Assembly: GCA_947466225.1 (NCBI GenBank)
Contig: CANIBL010000009.1
Location: 1 to 62,601, forward strand
Length of the DNA: 62,601 nt
DNA from: Deltaproteobacteria bacterium
GTDB taxonomy: Bacteria > Bdellovibrionota_B > Oligoflexia > Oligoflexales > Bog-1112
Direction of reading: 5' to 3'
Shown piece after piece: positions 8,687 through 17,167 of the stretch (its first letter is position 1; every line of letters begins with the position of its first letter). A program made the translations under genes and the position numbers. The notes below the pieces were generated by a model. It worked only from the letters and a program-made list of their open reading frames with translations. It made no database searches and had not been told where the DNA came from.

Positions 8687-9870
8687 TGGCAAAAAATTGG
8701 CACCTACAAAAATCGGAGAATGTAGAGAGAAAGCAAAAAATCTTTCGCAAGCGAGAACATTCCGACAATTCTTCTCAACGAGATTTTGAAATTCCAGAGG
8801 CAGATTGGGCGCCTCATATTGAAAAAGGCTGGTTTGCCGCTCGTGTGGTAGAAGTACATAAAAAGTATGCCTTTGTTTCCCCAGAGCCCACCCTCTTTAC
8901 CGTTTCTACCCGAGATGTCTGGCTCTCTACCTTGGCACGCAAGTTTATGAAAAACGACCGGCAAGAGCGAAACCTCATTGCAGTTGGCGATCGTGTACTA
9001 TGCCGATCTGATCAATTTCAGTGTGAGAAACAGTACTCTGAGCTGCCACAATGTACGGTGGAGTTTCGCGCCCCTCGCAGCAGCAAACTCGCACGATTGG
9101 ACCCCCTTTATCTCGATCGAGAACATGTATTGGCCTCCAATGTAACGCAGCTGATTGTGGTGGCCAGCTTCCTTGCACCGACCGTGAAATGGGGGCTTAT
9201 CGATCGATACTTGGTTTTGGCGGAAGAGGAGGGCCTCGAAGCCATATTGATTCTCAATAAAAAAGATTTGCTGCGTACCTGTGAAGATCCAACTTTTATT
9301 GAAACCTGTGCCGAACATTGCGCCCACTATGAAAAGTTGGGTTATCGTGTATTACAAGTACAGGCAGGCGGACCTCGACACGCAAAAAAGGCAAAGGAAG
9401 AGATCGCTGCAGTCTTTCGCAATCAAATTTCCCTCCTATCGGGCCACTCTGGCGTGGGTAAATCCTCCTTGGTCAACCTGATGAAACCTGAACTCAAACA
9501 GGATGTAGAAACGGAAGAAATCTTGCAGAAAGGTCGGCATACCACTACGTATGCTAGCTTTATTAAACTGGGGATTGGAGGCTATGTGATCGACACCCCA
9601 GGTATCCGCAGCTTTCTCATTCGAGAACGCACCCCATTGGAGCTTACCATTGGATTTCGCGAATTTCGCCCGTACATCGGGAAATGTAAGTATCGAAAAT
9701 GTGCACATATAGAAGAACCCCATTGTGCCATTCTTGCAGCGGTAGAAGCGGGGGACATCTCTCGCTGGCGTTACCGATCGTATGTCGGTATTCTAACAGG
9801 CGCTACCGGACGAGAAGGGCGCATGCAGAACCATGGCGGCGAACCTGATGATCCAGACTCTCTTGCGTGA
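8686..9870 (+). CDS. rsgA: Small ribosomal subunit biogenesis GTPase RsgA
   Basis: This is a circularly permuted GTPase that acts late in 30S subunit maturation and is released by GTP hydrolysis. The order of GTPase motifs is permuted as expected: G4 NKKD at 191-194, G1 GHSGVGKS at 253-260, then G3 DTPG at 303-306. An N-terminal OB-fold region precedes them. The C-terminal zinc knuckle has Cys334, Cys339, His341 and Cys347. The N terminus is extended by a charged stretch of about 40 residues, rich in Lys, Arg and Glu. ATG 8686 overlaps the plsB stop codon by one base, so translation is probably coupled to plsB. The acyl-CoA dehydrogenase follows 12 bases later. Confidence 0.94.
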   Translation: MAKNWHLQKSENVERKQKIFRKREHSDNSSQRDFEIPEADWAPHIEKGWFAARVVEVHKKYAFVSPEPTLFTVSTRDVWLSTLARKFMKNDRQERNLIAVGDRVLCRSDQFQCEKQYSELPQCTVEFRAPRSSKLARLDPLYLDREHVLASNVTQLIVVASFLAPTVKWGLIDRYLVLAEEEGLEAILILNKKDLLRTCEDPTFIETCAEHCAHYEKLGYRVLQVQAGGPRHAKKAKEEIAAVFRNQISLLSGHSGVGKSSLVNLMKPELKQDVETEEILQKGRHTTTYASFIKLGIGGYVIDTPGIRSFLIRERTPLELTIGFREFRPYIGKCKYRKCAHIEEPHCAILAAVEAGDISRWRYRSYVGILTGATGREGRMQNHGGEPDDPDSLA

Positions 9871-9882
9871 GGTTTCGATACG

Positions 9883-11040
9883 ATGTTTCAAGTGGAAGAA
9901 TCGGAAGAATGCAGCATGCTACGGGAGACCGTACGCAAATTTGCGGAAACAGAAATAGCCCCTCTTGCCGCGCAGCTCGACCAGGAGGAGGCATTCTCAA
10001 TCCCTCTGACCCATAAAATGGGGGATCTCGGGCTTTTTGGTACCATCGTAGATCCAGCGTATGGCGGACAGGGCTTTGACTATCATAGCTATATCGTCTG
10101 CATAGAAGAACTGGCGCGTGTAGACGGTTCTCAAGCAGCAACCATCGCAGCCCATAATAGCTTAGGGGCCGGCCCCCTCTATTATTTTGGAAATGAGGCG
10201 CAAAAACGCCACTATTTACCTGCTCTTTCCACAGGACGTGCACTTTGGGCCTTTGGGCTCACAGAAGCCGAAGCAGGCAGCGATGCCCAAGCCAGCAAAA
10301 CCACAGCGGTCTACGATCCCATCACGGCAGAATGGGTGATCAATGGCAGCAAACTCTGGATCACCAACAGCGCCTGTGAACTCACAACAGGCATCACGGT
10401 ACAAGCCGTCACTGGAAAACGCGCCGATGGCCGCAGTGAGCTGTCCTGTTTTCTGGTGCCCGTACCCAGCCGTGGCCTCACCTGTCGCGCCATGAAAGAC
10501 AAAATGATGTGGCGCGCCTCTAATACAGGCGAATTGTTCTTTTCCGACGTACGCGTACCTGATTTCGCTCTACTAGGTAAGCGTGGCGATGGGTTTGAAA
10601 TTATGATGCAAACCTTGGATAATGGTAGACTTTCCATCGCCGCCATGGGGCTCGGTCTTGCAAAAGGGGCTTTTTCCCTCACGCTGCAATATGCCAAGGA
10701 GCGTAAAACCTTTGGCAAACCCATTTGCAAACATCAAGCCGTGTCCTTTAAACTAGCTGAAATGGCAACGCGAATTACCGCAGCCCAAGAGCTGCTCTAT
10801 AAAGCCTGTCGACTCAAGCAGCAGGGCAGCGATTTTCAAAAATTGGCTGCGATGGCAAAACTCTACTGTTCAGAAGTAGCCGAATTTTGCGCCCGCGAGG
10901 GACAGCAAACCTTTGGGGGATATGGACTGATGAAGGAATATCCCATCGAACGATTGTACCGAGATGCAGCACTTTTGCGAATTGGAGAAGGAACAAGTGA
11001 GATTCAACGAATGGTTATCTCGCGTTATATCGGCTGTTAA
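9883..11040 (+). CDS. Acyl-CoA dehydrogenase (short/medium-chain type)
   Basis: This FAD-dependent enzyme carries out alpha,beta-dehydrogenation of acyl-CoA thioesters in the cytoplasm. The 385-residue length is usual. Visible landmarks are the FAD/substrate segment FGLTEAEAGSDA, WITNSA, the central GRLSIAAMGLG helix and RKTFGKPICKHQA. The C-terminal signature QQTFGGYGLMKEYPIERLYRD is followed by GEGTSEIQR, whose Glu is at the position of the catalytic base in short/medium-chain dehydrogenases. Exact substrate cannot be told; fatty acyl and branched-chain substrates are both possible. No electron-transfer flavoprotein or thiolase genes are adjacent. Its last 44 bases overlap the predicted start of the next gene. 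Confidence 0.93.
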   Translation: MFQVEESEECSMLRETVRKFAETEIAPLAAQLDQEEAFSIPLTHKMGDLGLFGTIVDPAYGGQGFDYHSYIVCIEELARVDGSQAATIAAHNSLGAGPLYYFGNEAQKRHYLPALSTGRALWAFGLTEAEAGSDAQASKTTAVYDPITAEWVINGSKLWITNSACELTTGITVQAVTGKRADGRSELSCFLVPVPSRGLTCRAMKDKMMWRASNTGELFFSDVRVPDFALLGKRGDGFEIMMQTLDNGRLSIAAMGLGLAKGAFSLTLQYAKERKTFGKPICKHQAVSFKLAEMATRITAAQELLYKACRLKQQGSDFQKLAAMAKLYCSEVAEFCAREGQQTFGGYGLMKEYPIERLYRDAALLRIGEGTSEIQRMVISRYIGC

Positions 11041-11992
11041 GAACCCAACTTCGTGGTTTTTCCTTGTTATCGTAACCACTAGCTGTACAACCCTTCCACT
11101 GTTTTCTCCTTCGGTACGCTATGAATCGAAGCCCATCGTCATACAAACCTTACCCTTTTTTTCGCAAAAAAAAGTAGCCCCTGCCCCCATGCCTTCCTGG
11201 CGAGGGGACTGGGCCTTTCGACGATGGCGATTAGAAGAAATGAATGCGGCTTTTTTCGAAGTCAAGCCTGATTTACTTATCGCACAAGAAGTCATGCAAC
11301 GCGCAGAAAGTCTATATGATGCAGACCAAGCCATTCTCTCTGCCTCTTCCCTTTCCGGATATATCTGGCAAGTAGCTCCGATCGAAAAAGATCCCATCAC
11401 ACAAGAAGAAGAAAGCGCAGCTCTGGCTTTTTCTTATCCCTTTCAACCGCTACAACCAGAAAAAGCACCGCTTGTATGGAAGTGGGGGGAAACCTATGTT
11501 GCAGCATTTTCTCTTGAATTCCAACAAGAGCCGATCGCAGTCTTTAGTTGGTTTCAAGAGCAGGCGACCTGGGTGCAAAATCCCTACGCCCATTTTCTAC
11601 CGCTAATACAGGACTTTTTGCGCAACAATCACATTCACTCGGCCCGTATTTTGATTGCTGGCGTTTTTGCCCAAGCAGCCCATGATGCAGCCTACCAAGA
11701 CTTTCTTCTTGCGCTGCAATTGCATGATTCTGCAGAGGGTTTTTGCGAAGAAGAATCTCAATGTTATACGCATACACCGGCCAATAAACTATATGCAACG
11801 GTGTTTGGAGACTTGGTGCCTCAGCGAGGCGTACGCATTCTCATCCCCACAACCGCCTTGGTATCCAGTAGCAAACGAAATTTTACACAATCTGGGGCGC
11901 CTCGTTCATATAACCAACGATATGGATTTTTGGAAACATGCAGCACGTTATACACTGGTTGGGTAACCGAAATTCATCTGCCCTCCCTGTAA
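10997..11992 (+). CDS. Putative lipoprotein, divergent EEP (exonuclease-endonuclease-phosphatase) fold
   Basis: GTG 10997 is preceded by AAGGA at good spacing, although it lies inside the 3' end of the acyl-CoA dehydrogenase gene. A hydrophobic segment (WFFLVIVTTSC) ends in a Cys, compatible with a lipoprotein, though the lipobox is weak. The mature part resembles the EEP superfamily: PDLLIAQEV carries the metal-binding Glu, ILIAGVFAQA stands where GDxN is usual, and NQRYGFLET stands where SDHxG is usual. Two of three catalytic signatures are therefore altered, so the protein may be a catalytically dead relative or a new subtype. Membership is my inference from short motifs. A small membrane-protein gene follows 15 bases downstream. 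Confidence 0.62.
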   Translation: MRFNEWLSRVISAVKNPTSWFFLVIVTTSCTTLPLFSPSVRYESKPIVIQTLPFFSQKKVAPAPMPSWRGDWAFRRWRLEEMNAAFFEVKPDLLIAQEVMQRAESLYDADQAILSASSLSGYIWQVAPIEKDPITQEEESAALAFSYPFQPLQPEKAPLVWKWGETYVAAFSLEFQQEPIAVFSWFQEQATWVQNPYAHFLPLIQDFLRNNHIHSARILIAGVFAQAAHDAAYQDFLLALQLHDSAEGFCEEESQCYTHTPANKLYATVFGDLVPQRGVRILIPTTALVSSSKRNFTQSGAPRSYNQRYGFLETCSTLYTGWVTEIHLPSL

Positions 11993-12007
11993 AGGAAAAC
12001 CGAAAAA

Positions 12008-12397
12008 GTGAGAATAACTCTTCCACAGCCAAAATTGCTGCGACGAATGGCAACTATTTCAATTTTTCTTTTGCTTCCTACTATTTTTTTACTGGCTGTA
12101 TTGGCGCTAGGCGCAGGTGGTATAGCAAATGAGTTTGATGATGCTCTGAAGAAAGTAAGGGAGTTAGAAAAAAGCGGAAATCTTGACCCGTTGCCAGAAA
12201 CAATACCCAAGATGCTAAAAGCTGATATTCTTTTCATGGATGGGTATTACCCAGGACTTACAGTATCTGAAGCCATGGAGCGATATGTTAAAGAAACAGA
12301 GGAAATGGGGGATCATATTGTTCGGACTCTTATGGGGGCTTTTTTCCTACTGATGGTTTCGATCATTACCAGAATCTACTTACGAAAAGTAAAATAA
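12008..12397 (+). CDS. Small two-helix inner-membrane protein, unknown function
   Basis: I do not recognise this 129-residue protein. It has an N-terminal transmembrane helix (ISIFLLLPTIFLLAVLALGAGG), a charged middle of about 60 residues (EFDDALKKVRELEKSG; MERYVKETEEMGDHI) and a second helix near the C terminus (LMGAFFLLMVSIITRIYL) followed by basic residues. The middle part is probably periplasmic. GTG 12008 has a distant GGA; ATG 12047 is possible but lacks a ribosome binding site. It follows the EEP-like lipoprotein closely, so the two may form one transcript. Its stop is two bases from the stop of the convergent barrel-like gene. Confidence 0.6.
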   Translation: MRITLPQPKLLRRMATISIFLLLPTIFLLAVLALGAGGIANEFDDALKKVRELEKSGNLDPLPETIPKMLKADILFMDGYYPGLTVSEAMERYVKETEEMGDHIVRTLMGAFFLLMVSIITRIYLRKVK

Positions 12398-12398
12398 G

Positions 12399-12950
12399 TT
12401 ATACATCCCATCCCACAGCCAACATCGTCTCCAATCCATTCAACAACATGGATTTCGTCCCCCTCCATCTTTCTAAATAGTAAAAGAAGCTCATATGCTC
12501 AGAATAAGCATATCGAAATCCAACTAACGCTGCGGCTCCAATCTCGCTAGCATACTTTTTATTGCGCCGCAATGGCAGTGTAGGGCCATAAACAGGTAAT
12601 AAATATAATAATTTTGCCCCAACATGCATTGTGACTGCCTCATGCAGATGAAGTTTATACAGAATCGCTTGATCTGCACTGAATAAAGAGAAAGATTGTT
12701 CGGTAGTCTTATTATAGAAATTGCGAAAATGCAGTGACAATATAGCAGACCATTCGCTGTCAATTCCATGATAATAGCCCAAAAACAAACTGGGTTTTTC
12801 GGTAGAAAAAGTAGCTTGTGTATTATCGACAGGAAGATTTTTACTCCCTCCAACCAAAAGTTGGTTGCGTCCTCCTGCCGTCAGGCTTTGCACCCACAAC
12901 AACATCAGAATTCCAATCCAGATTTTACCTATTTTATTCAACTTCACCAT
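12399..12950 (-). CDS. Small outer-membrane beta-barrel-like protein
   Basis: This 183-residue protein starts with a clear Sec signal (KIWIGILMLLWVQSLTAGG). The remainder alternates hydrophobic and polar residues in strand-like blocks such as PSLFLGYYHGID, WSAILSLHFRNFY, LYKLHLHEAVTMHVGAKLLYL and GFRYAYSEHMSFFYYLE, and it ends in a hydrophobic strand with a C-terminal Val. This is typical of small outer-membrane barrels, perhaps eight-stranded, but no family is recognised. AGAGGA precedes ATG 12950. It is divergent from the YcgR-like gene and convergent with the small membrane protein. Confidence 0.6.
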   Translation of the reverse strand: MVKLNKIGKIWIGILMLLWVQSLTAGGRNQLLVGGSKNLPVDNTQATFSTEKPSLFLGYYHGIDSEWSAILSLHFRNFYNKTTEQSFSLFSADQAILYKLHLHEAVTMHVGAKLLYLLPVYGPTLPLRRNKKYASEIGAAALVGFRYAYSEHMSFFYYLERWRGTKSMLLNGLETMLAVGWDV

Positions 12951-12984
12951 AGGAAGATCCTCTACAAAAAAAATACATAGAATA

Positions 12985-12993
12985 TGCTACAAT
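12985..12993 (+). promoter_or_regulatory. Possible extended -10 promoter for the YcgR-like gene
   Basis: TGCTACAAT fits an extended -10 element (TGn plus a TATAAT-like hexamer). It lies 49 bases before ATG 13042 in the divergent gap between the barrel-like protein and the PilZ gene. No clear -35 is visible in the A-rich sequence before it, which is acceptable for extended -10 promoters. Confidence 0.3.
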
Positions 12994-13041
12994 AAGAAGC
13001 GTAACGACCCTCTCTATAGAATCTTTTGGGAGCCATCGACC

Positions 13042-13848
13042 ATGCAGGAAGAAGGGATGCTCTCTATTGGAGAGCCGGGCCGCGTGCGAGATATGCTGGA
13101 AAAAATCAGTCAGTTGCATTTGCCCCTCTCGATTCGGAAAAAAGGAGAAGAAATACTTCATATCCGAGGGCAAGCGGAAGCACTTCGTCTTGTGGAATCA
13201 AAGAATGGCGCTTATACCGAATTTCAGATCACCCAGATATCGACAAACGGAATTAGCCTACTGGAAGAAGAAGAAACCGTTAAAATCGAGTGCCCCCTGG
13301 TTACGTCCAAGCTCGAATTTTTCTCGATACTCCGCAAAAAAGAAAAAGACTCCATCTGGCTTTCTTGCCCCCCCACTCTATCCACCATCGAAAGACGCAA
13401 AGACAGCCGATTTATTCTGCCTAAATCAGCGATTGGGTATGTAAAATTTTCCTTGGAGTGGGAAAAAAAACAGGACGCATACTCCCTCCCTTGCTTCCCC
13501 TTCTATACAGATTTCGCCTCACTCCTATACATCATCGACATCAGTACATCTGGGCTCTGCATCGAGACCTGCCTGCCTTTTTCATTCTATGCCCTCAAGA
13601 AATATAGGCAAGATAAAAGCTTTCCTATAGAAGCCGCGCTTTTTTTGCCGTTGCAACCAGAAATACCCTTTTCCTTCAACATGCGTTGGATGAAGAAAAT
13701 TCGAGATGCCTCTGGGCAACGCCATACCATGAAGGAACCCAAAATCACCTATCGATTTGGATGTGAGTTCACCAGTGAGTCGAGAGAAAAAATGGAGCCT
13801 ATCCTTCTACAGTTCCTCCAACAACTTGCTTTTGCGGATGCGATATGA
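13042..13848 (+). CDS. YcgR-like PilZ-domain c-di-GMP effector
   Basis: This 268-residue cytosolic protein has the two-domain plan of YcgR flagellar brakes: an N-terminal beta-rich domain (about 20-110) and a C-terminal PilZ domain (about 116-260). Both c-di-GMP-binding motifs are complete, R119-x3-R123 in ERRKDSRF and D166-I-S-T-S-G171. In characterised relatives, binding of c-di-GMP lets the protein act on flagellar motor components such as FliG and MotA. fliG lies in this window about 28 kb away, consistent with but not proof of a motility role. The open frame continues upstream, but ATG 13042 with GGAG is the first sensible start. The next gene overlaps by ATGA. Confidence 0.82.
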   Translation: MQEEGMLSIGEPGRVRDMLEKISQLHLPLSIRKKGEEILHIRGQAEALRLVESKNGAYTEFQITQISTNGISLLEEEETVKIECPLVTSKLEFFSILRKKEKDSIWLSCPPTLSTIERRKDSRFILPKSAIGYVKFSLEWEKKQDAYSLPCFPFYTDFASLLYIIDISTSGLCIETCLPFSFYALKKYRQDKSFPIEAALFLPLQPEIPFSFNMRWMKKIRDASGQRHTMKEPKITYRFGCEFTSESREKMEPILLQFLQQLAFADAI

Positions 13849-14627
13849 ATCATTTTCTATGCCTTTGTGTCAGCGCATACTCTTCCTTTCTAGTTGCAAA
13901 ACCCATTGTTCTCCCCAACCGAGCGAAAAGTACGCTCACCCCTGTGCAGTCTTATACAGTGCCCCATCCAGAACCTGTGATACAAGACCGTCAAGTAGAT
14001 ATCCCGGGGTTTTTGGAGACAAAAGAAGTCACCCCTCTCTGCATCCTTACGCAAGGAACAGAAGAGGAAGCGATCATTGCTACTGGCATTCGATTTGCCT
14101 GTATACGACAAAAACCTCTGGAAAAAGACCACCTCTATTCCGTCATTCGCAAGGATACGACCTTTGAAGATAAGAATGATAGGAGCCAATCCCTCTACTG
14201 GATTGTTTCCAAAGTACGCATACTCTCTACGGGTGACACCTCGATAGGCCAGGTAGAAAACGAAGTTCTCCCCACTGAATCTGGAGACTGGGTGGTGGAA
14301 GAACGAAGTATCACGCGAAAATTCCAACCACGCCCCCTTTTGTCAGAAACAGGCTCTCACCATGCTACGGTCGTCGCTTTTTCTTTCACGGGTCAATCCT
14401 ATGGTGTTCAAGATGATTTCGTTTTTTTGGACAAAGGTAGAAAAGCAGGCTTGGATGTGGATGCAGTCCTGCCAATCCATCGGGCTCCAGACCCAAAAAT
14501 AGAGGCCTCTATTCCCTCTACCACCATCGGCACCATACAAATCCTCGAAGCAACAGATACGAGTGCAATCGGGTATCTACTCAAGACGACAAAAGAAATT
14601 CCTCTTGGTGCCGTTGCACTTTTTTGA
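13845..14627 (+). CDS. Secreted protein of unknown function, coupled to the PilZ gene
   Basis: The ATG overlaps the stop of the YcgR-like gene (ATGA), so the two are translationally coupled. The 260-residue product has a short N-terminal hydrophobic stretch (FLCLCVSAYSSFLVA) suited to export, then soluble beta-rich sequence. The C-terminal third contains YGVQDDFVFLDKGRKAGLD and IGTIQILEATDTSAIGYLL, a pattern that resembles the small beta domains at the ends of FlgT-like and LysM-linked periplasmic proteins in which a G-x-x-x-G turn precedes a V/L-rich strand. That similarity is weak and I do not name a family. Coupling to a PilZ gene suggests an envelope or motility role. Confidence 0.6.
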   Translation: MNHFLCLCVSAYSSFLVAKPIVLPNRAKSTLTPVQSYTVPHPEPVIQDRQVDIPGFLETKEVTPLCILTQGTEEEAIIATGIRFACIRQKPLEKDHLYSVIRKDTTFEDKNDRSQSLYWIVSKVRILSTGDTSIGQVENEVLPTESGDWVVEERSITRKFQPRPLLSETGSHHATVVAFSFTGQSYGVQDDFVFLDKGRKAGLDVDAVLPIHRAPDPKIEASIPSTTIGTIQILEATDTSAIGYLLKTTKEIPLGAVALF

Positions 14628-14721
14628 TCCTCCCTTCTCCCCGCCCCTTCATATGCCCATCGGGGTTTGATTTTCCACAAGGCGCGAAGGAACCGAGCGT
14701 CGGAGTTTACAGAGCAGCAGA

Positions 14722-14802
14722 GGCGACAGAGCAACACCGTTGCAAACCAAAACGCGATAGGTATAGTTCTCTAGCGACCTGCGCTATAAAAGGGAGTCCC
14801 TC
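14722..14802 (+). promoter_or_regulatory. glpK leader sharing sequence with the fabF leader
   Basis: The stretch 14722-14766 closely resembles 57916-57960 upstream of fabF: both contain CGACAGAGCAAC, then TTGCA, then a CAAAA-GCGAT block. Both leaders also end with GGAGTCCC directly before the start codon. The preceding 14663-14720 contains a GC-rich purine segment (GGAACCGAGCGTCGG) not found at fabF. It may be a shared operator or 5' UTR element, or remnants of a dispersed repeat; the sequence alone does not decide. Confidence 0.4.
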
Positions 14803-16338
14803 ATGTCATCTACCACCTATATTCTTGCCATCGACCAAGGCACTACCATGACAACAGCACTGCTGCTTGCCATGTCCCACGGCCCATCAATTCAGATCGT
14901 AGCCAAAAGCAGCGTGGGATTTCCCCAATATTACCCCCAATCTGATTGGGTGGAGCATGATCTGACCGAAGTATGGAACAGTGTAGCCATCGCATGCCAA
15001 CAAACCTTACAAGCGGCAAAAGAAAAGCAAGGGGACTTCCCCATAGCCAGCATTGGCATCACCAACCAGCGCGAAACTTTGTGCATCTATGACCGCACAA
15101 GTCTACGCCCTTTGCGACGCAGCATTGTATGGCAATGTAAACGCTCTCATGCAATCTGTGAGCAACTCAAACAGGAAGGCCACGGGGAAACCGTACGGCA
15201 AAAAACTGGACTTCTTTGTGATCCCTACTTTACGGCTAGCAAATTGCGGTGGGCACAGGAAGATGCCCCCGAAATCCGCACTCAGCTAGAGAAGGGCACT
15301 GCGATTGTCGGAACTGTGGACACATTCCTTCTCAGCAAACTGACTGGAGGCGCAGTACATGCCACAGAACCCAGCAATGCCTCTCGCACCCTTTGGATGA
15401 ACATCCACACTGGGAAGTGGGATGAAGAGCTCCTTCAGATATTCTCTGTGCCAAATTGCAAGATTCTTCCAGAAATTCGCCCTAGCGCTGGCATTTTTGG
15501 CTACACCTCTCACGTTGGATTTTTGCCAGACGGAATCCCCATCTCCGGCATTCTTGGAGATCAGCAAGCGGCATTAGCAGGGCAAGCTTGCTTCGCAACA
15601 GGGCAAGCGAAGTGTACATACGGTACCGGCGCTTTTTTGCTACGCAATACCGGACATACGCCAATTGAGTCCCAGCACGGACTCCTCACCACGGTGGCCT
15701 GGCAAACCCCGGGGGCGCCTTTAACCTACGCATTAGAAGGCGCCTCATTCATCGCCGGAGCAGCCGTTCAGTTTATTCGCGATGGAATGGGATGGATCGA
15801 TATCGCACAAGAGACTGAAACAGCCGCCAGCCAAGCATCGGCAGCTCCAGATATTTACTTTGTACCTGCGCTAAGCGGACTCGGAGCTCCCTGGTGGGTA
15901 CCCAATGCCAAAGGCGCCCTCCTGGGGCTGACGCGCTCCACCTCTCGCAACCAGCTCATTCGCGCCACCTTAGAGGGAATTTGCTTTCAAATCTGCGACC
16001 TCATTGCCGCAATGGAGCAAGATGTGGGGCAAAAAATGCAGGCACTTTGTGTCGACGGAGGGGCAACAGAAAATGCCCATCTCCTGCAAATACAAGCCAA
16101 CTTTGCAGGGATCCCCGTTGAACGACCGCAAAACCTTGACACTACAGCTCTTGGGGCTGCCCTTTTTGCTGCATTGGGACTCGGTATTTTTGCTTCTTTA
16201 GAGGAAATGCGCACCATAAGAGCTCTTGACAGAACTTTTTATCCTCAGCAAGATGAACCTTTTCTCCAGTTACGCGGTCAGCAACTGGGTGGATGGAAAC
16301 GCGCTGTACAAGCGAGCATTCGATTTACACAAGACTAA
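14803..16338 (+). CDS. glpK: Glycerol kinase
   Basis: This FGGY-family kinase phosphorylates glycerol to sn-glycerol-3-phosphate with ATP. At 511 residues it has the normal length. Visible blocks are AIDQGTTMTTA at the N terminus, GITNQRET, WQCKRS (the usual motif is WQDRRT), GLLCDPYFTASKLRW, YGTGAFLL and the C-terminal VDGGATENAHLLQIQA. The WQCKRS change is at a conserved site, so substrate handling may differ slightly; FGGY relatives for other sugars are less likely because the remaining motifs are glycerol-kinase-like. ATG 14803 follows AAGGGAG. Glycerol-3-phosphate made here would feed PlsB. fabI follows after 17 bases, so the pair is probably an operon. Confidence 0.93.
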   Translation: MSSTTYILAIDQGTTMTTALLLAMSHGPSIQIVAKSSVGFPQYYPQSDWVEHDLTEVWNSVAIACQQTLQAAKEKQGDFPIASIGITNQRETLCIYDRTSLRPLRRSIVWQCKRSHAICEQLKQEGHGETVRQKTGLLCDPYFTASKLRWAQEDAPEIRTQLEKGTAIVGTVDTFLLSKLTGGAVHATEPSNASRTLWMNIHTGKWDEELLQIFSVPNCKILPEIRPSAGIFGYTSHVGFLPDGIPISGILGDQQAALAGQACFATGQAKCTYGTGAFLLRNTGHTPIESQHGLLTTVAWQTPGAPLTYALEGASFIAGAAVQFIRDGMGWIDIAQETETAASQASAAPDIYFVPALSGLGAPWWVPNAKGALLGLTRSTSRNQLIRATLEGICFQICDLIAAMEQDVGQKMQALCVDGGATENAHLLQIQANFAGIPVERPQNLDTTALGAALFAALGLGIFASLEEMRTIRALDRTFYPQQDEPFLQLRGQQLGGWKRAVQASIRFTQD

Positions 16339-16355
16339 TTCAGGAGAGACCGATC

Positions 16356-17159
16356 ATGGGATCTAAAACCCAAACGGGTATTATCATGGGTGTTGCCAAC
16401 CAACGCTCCCTCGCCACTGGCATCGCCACCCAGCTCCACGCCCAAGGCGCACGCATGGGGTTTTCCTATTTACCCGATACTTCAGGTAAAATGCAGCACC
16501 GAGTAGAAAAAGCGATCGAAGGGTTTCCTTCTCTCTTCTTGGAACCTTGCAATGTCGGAGCCGATGCAGATATCCAAGCTTTTTTTCAAAAAGCCCAGAG
16601 TTACACGCCCACTATCGATTTTTTACTCCACTCCATCGCTTTTGCTCCCTTAGAGGATATCCGCTGTCCGACAGTGGAAGCGTCCCGTCAGGGATTCCTC
16701 ACAGCTATGGACATCAGCGTTTATAGCTTTATTGCCACAGCAAAGCACGCAGCGACACTCATGCCAAATGGCGGATCTATCTTGACACTCTCCTATTTTG
16801 GCGGAGAAAAAGTGGTAGCTGGCTATAACCTCATGGGCGTAGCAAAAGCCGCCCTTGAAGCCGCAGTTCGCTATTTGGCCTACGATTTAGGGCCTAAAAA
16901 TATTCGCGTCAATGCGATCAGCGCCGGTGTTATGAAAACCTTGGCCGCCTCTGCCGTAGGGGATTTTAGTCAGATGCTAGGCTCTCATGCTGCCACAGCT
17001 CCCTTGCAGCGCAATGTGACCTTGGAAGAGATCGGCAACACGGCTGCATTTTTACTTTCCCCAGCTGGATCTGGGATTACGGGAGAAGTCGTGCATGTCG
17101 ATGGTGGGTATCACATTATGGGAAGCCCTAGCCGAGCCTGTGAAAAGAAAGAAGCCTAA
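16356..17159 (+). CDS. fabI: Enoyl-[acyl-carrier-protein] reductase (NADH), FabI type
   Basis: This short-chain dehydrogenase reduces trans-2-enoyl-ACP in the last step of each fatty-acid elongation cycle. The FabI-specific catalytic set is present: Tyr147 (LSYFGG), Tyr157, Met160 and Lys164 in YNLMGVAK. The cofactor region is IIMGVANQRSLATGIA, where Thr-Gly replaces the more common Trp-Gly, and the LHSIAFAP block follows. ATG 16356 has CAGGAG at good spacing; the open frame extends back into glpK. 267 residues is standard. The pair glpK-fabI groups lipid precursor functions. Its stop is nine bases from the stop of the convergent glycosyltransferase-like gene. Confidence 0.95.
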   Translation: MGSKTQTGIIMGVANQRSLATGIATQLHAQGARMGFSYLPDTSGKMQHRVEKAIEGFPSLFLEPCNVGADADIQAFFQKAQSYTPTIDFLLHSIAFAPLEDIRCPTVEASRQGFLTAMDISVYSFIATAKHAATLMPNGGSILTLSYFGGEKVVAGYNLMGVAKAALEAAVRYLAYDLGPKNIRVNAISAGVMKTLAASAVGDFSQMLGSHAATAPLQRNVTLEEIGNTAAFLLSPAGSGITGEVVHVDGGYHIMGSPSRACEKKEA

Positions 17160-17167
17160 CGGCTATA

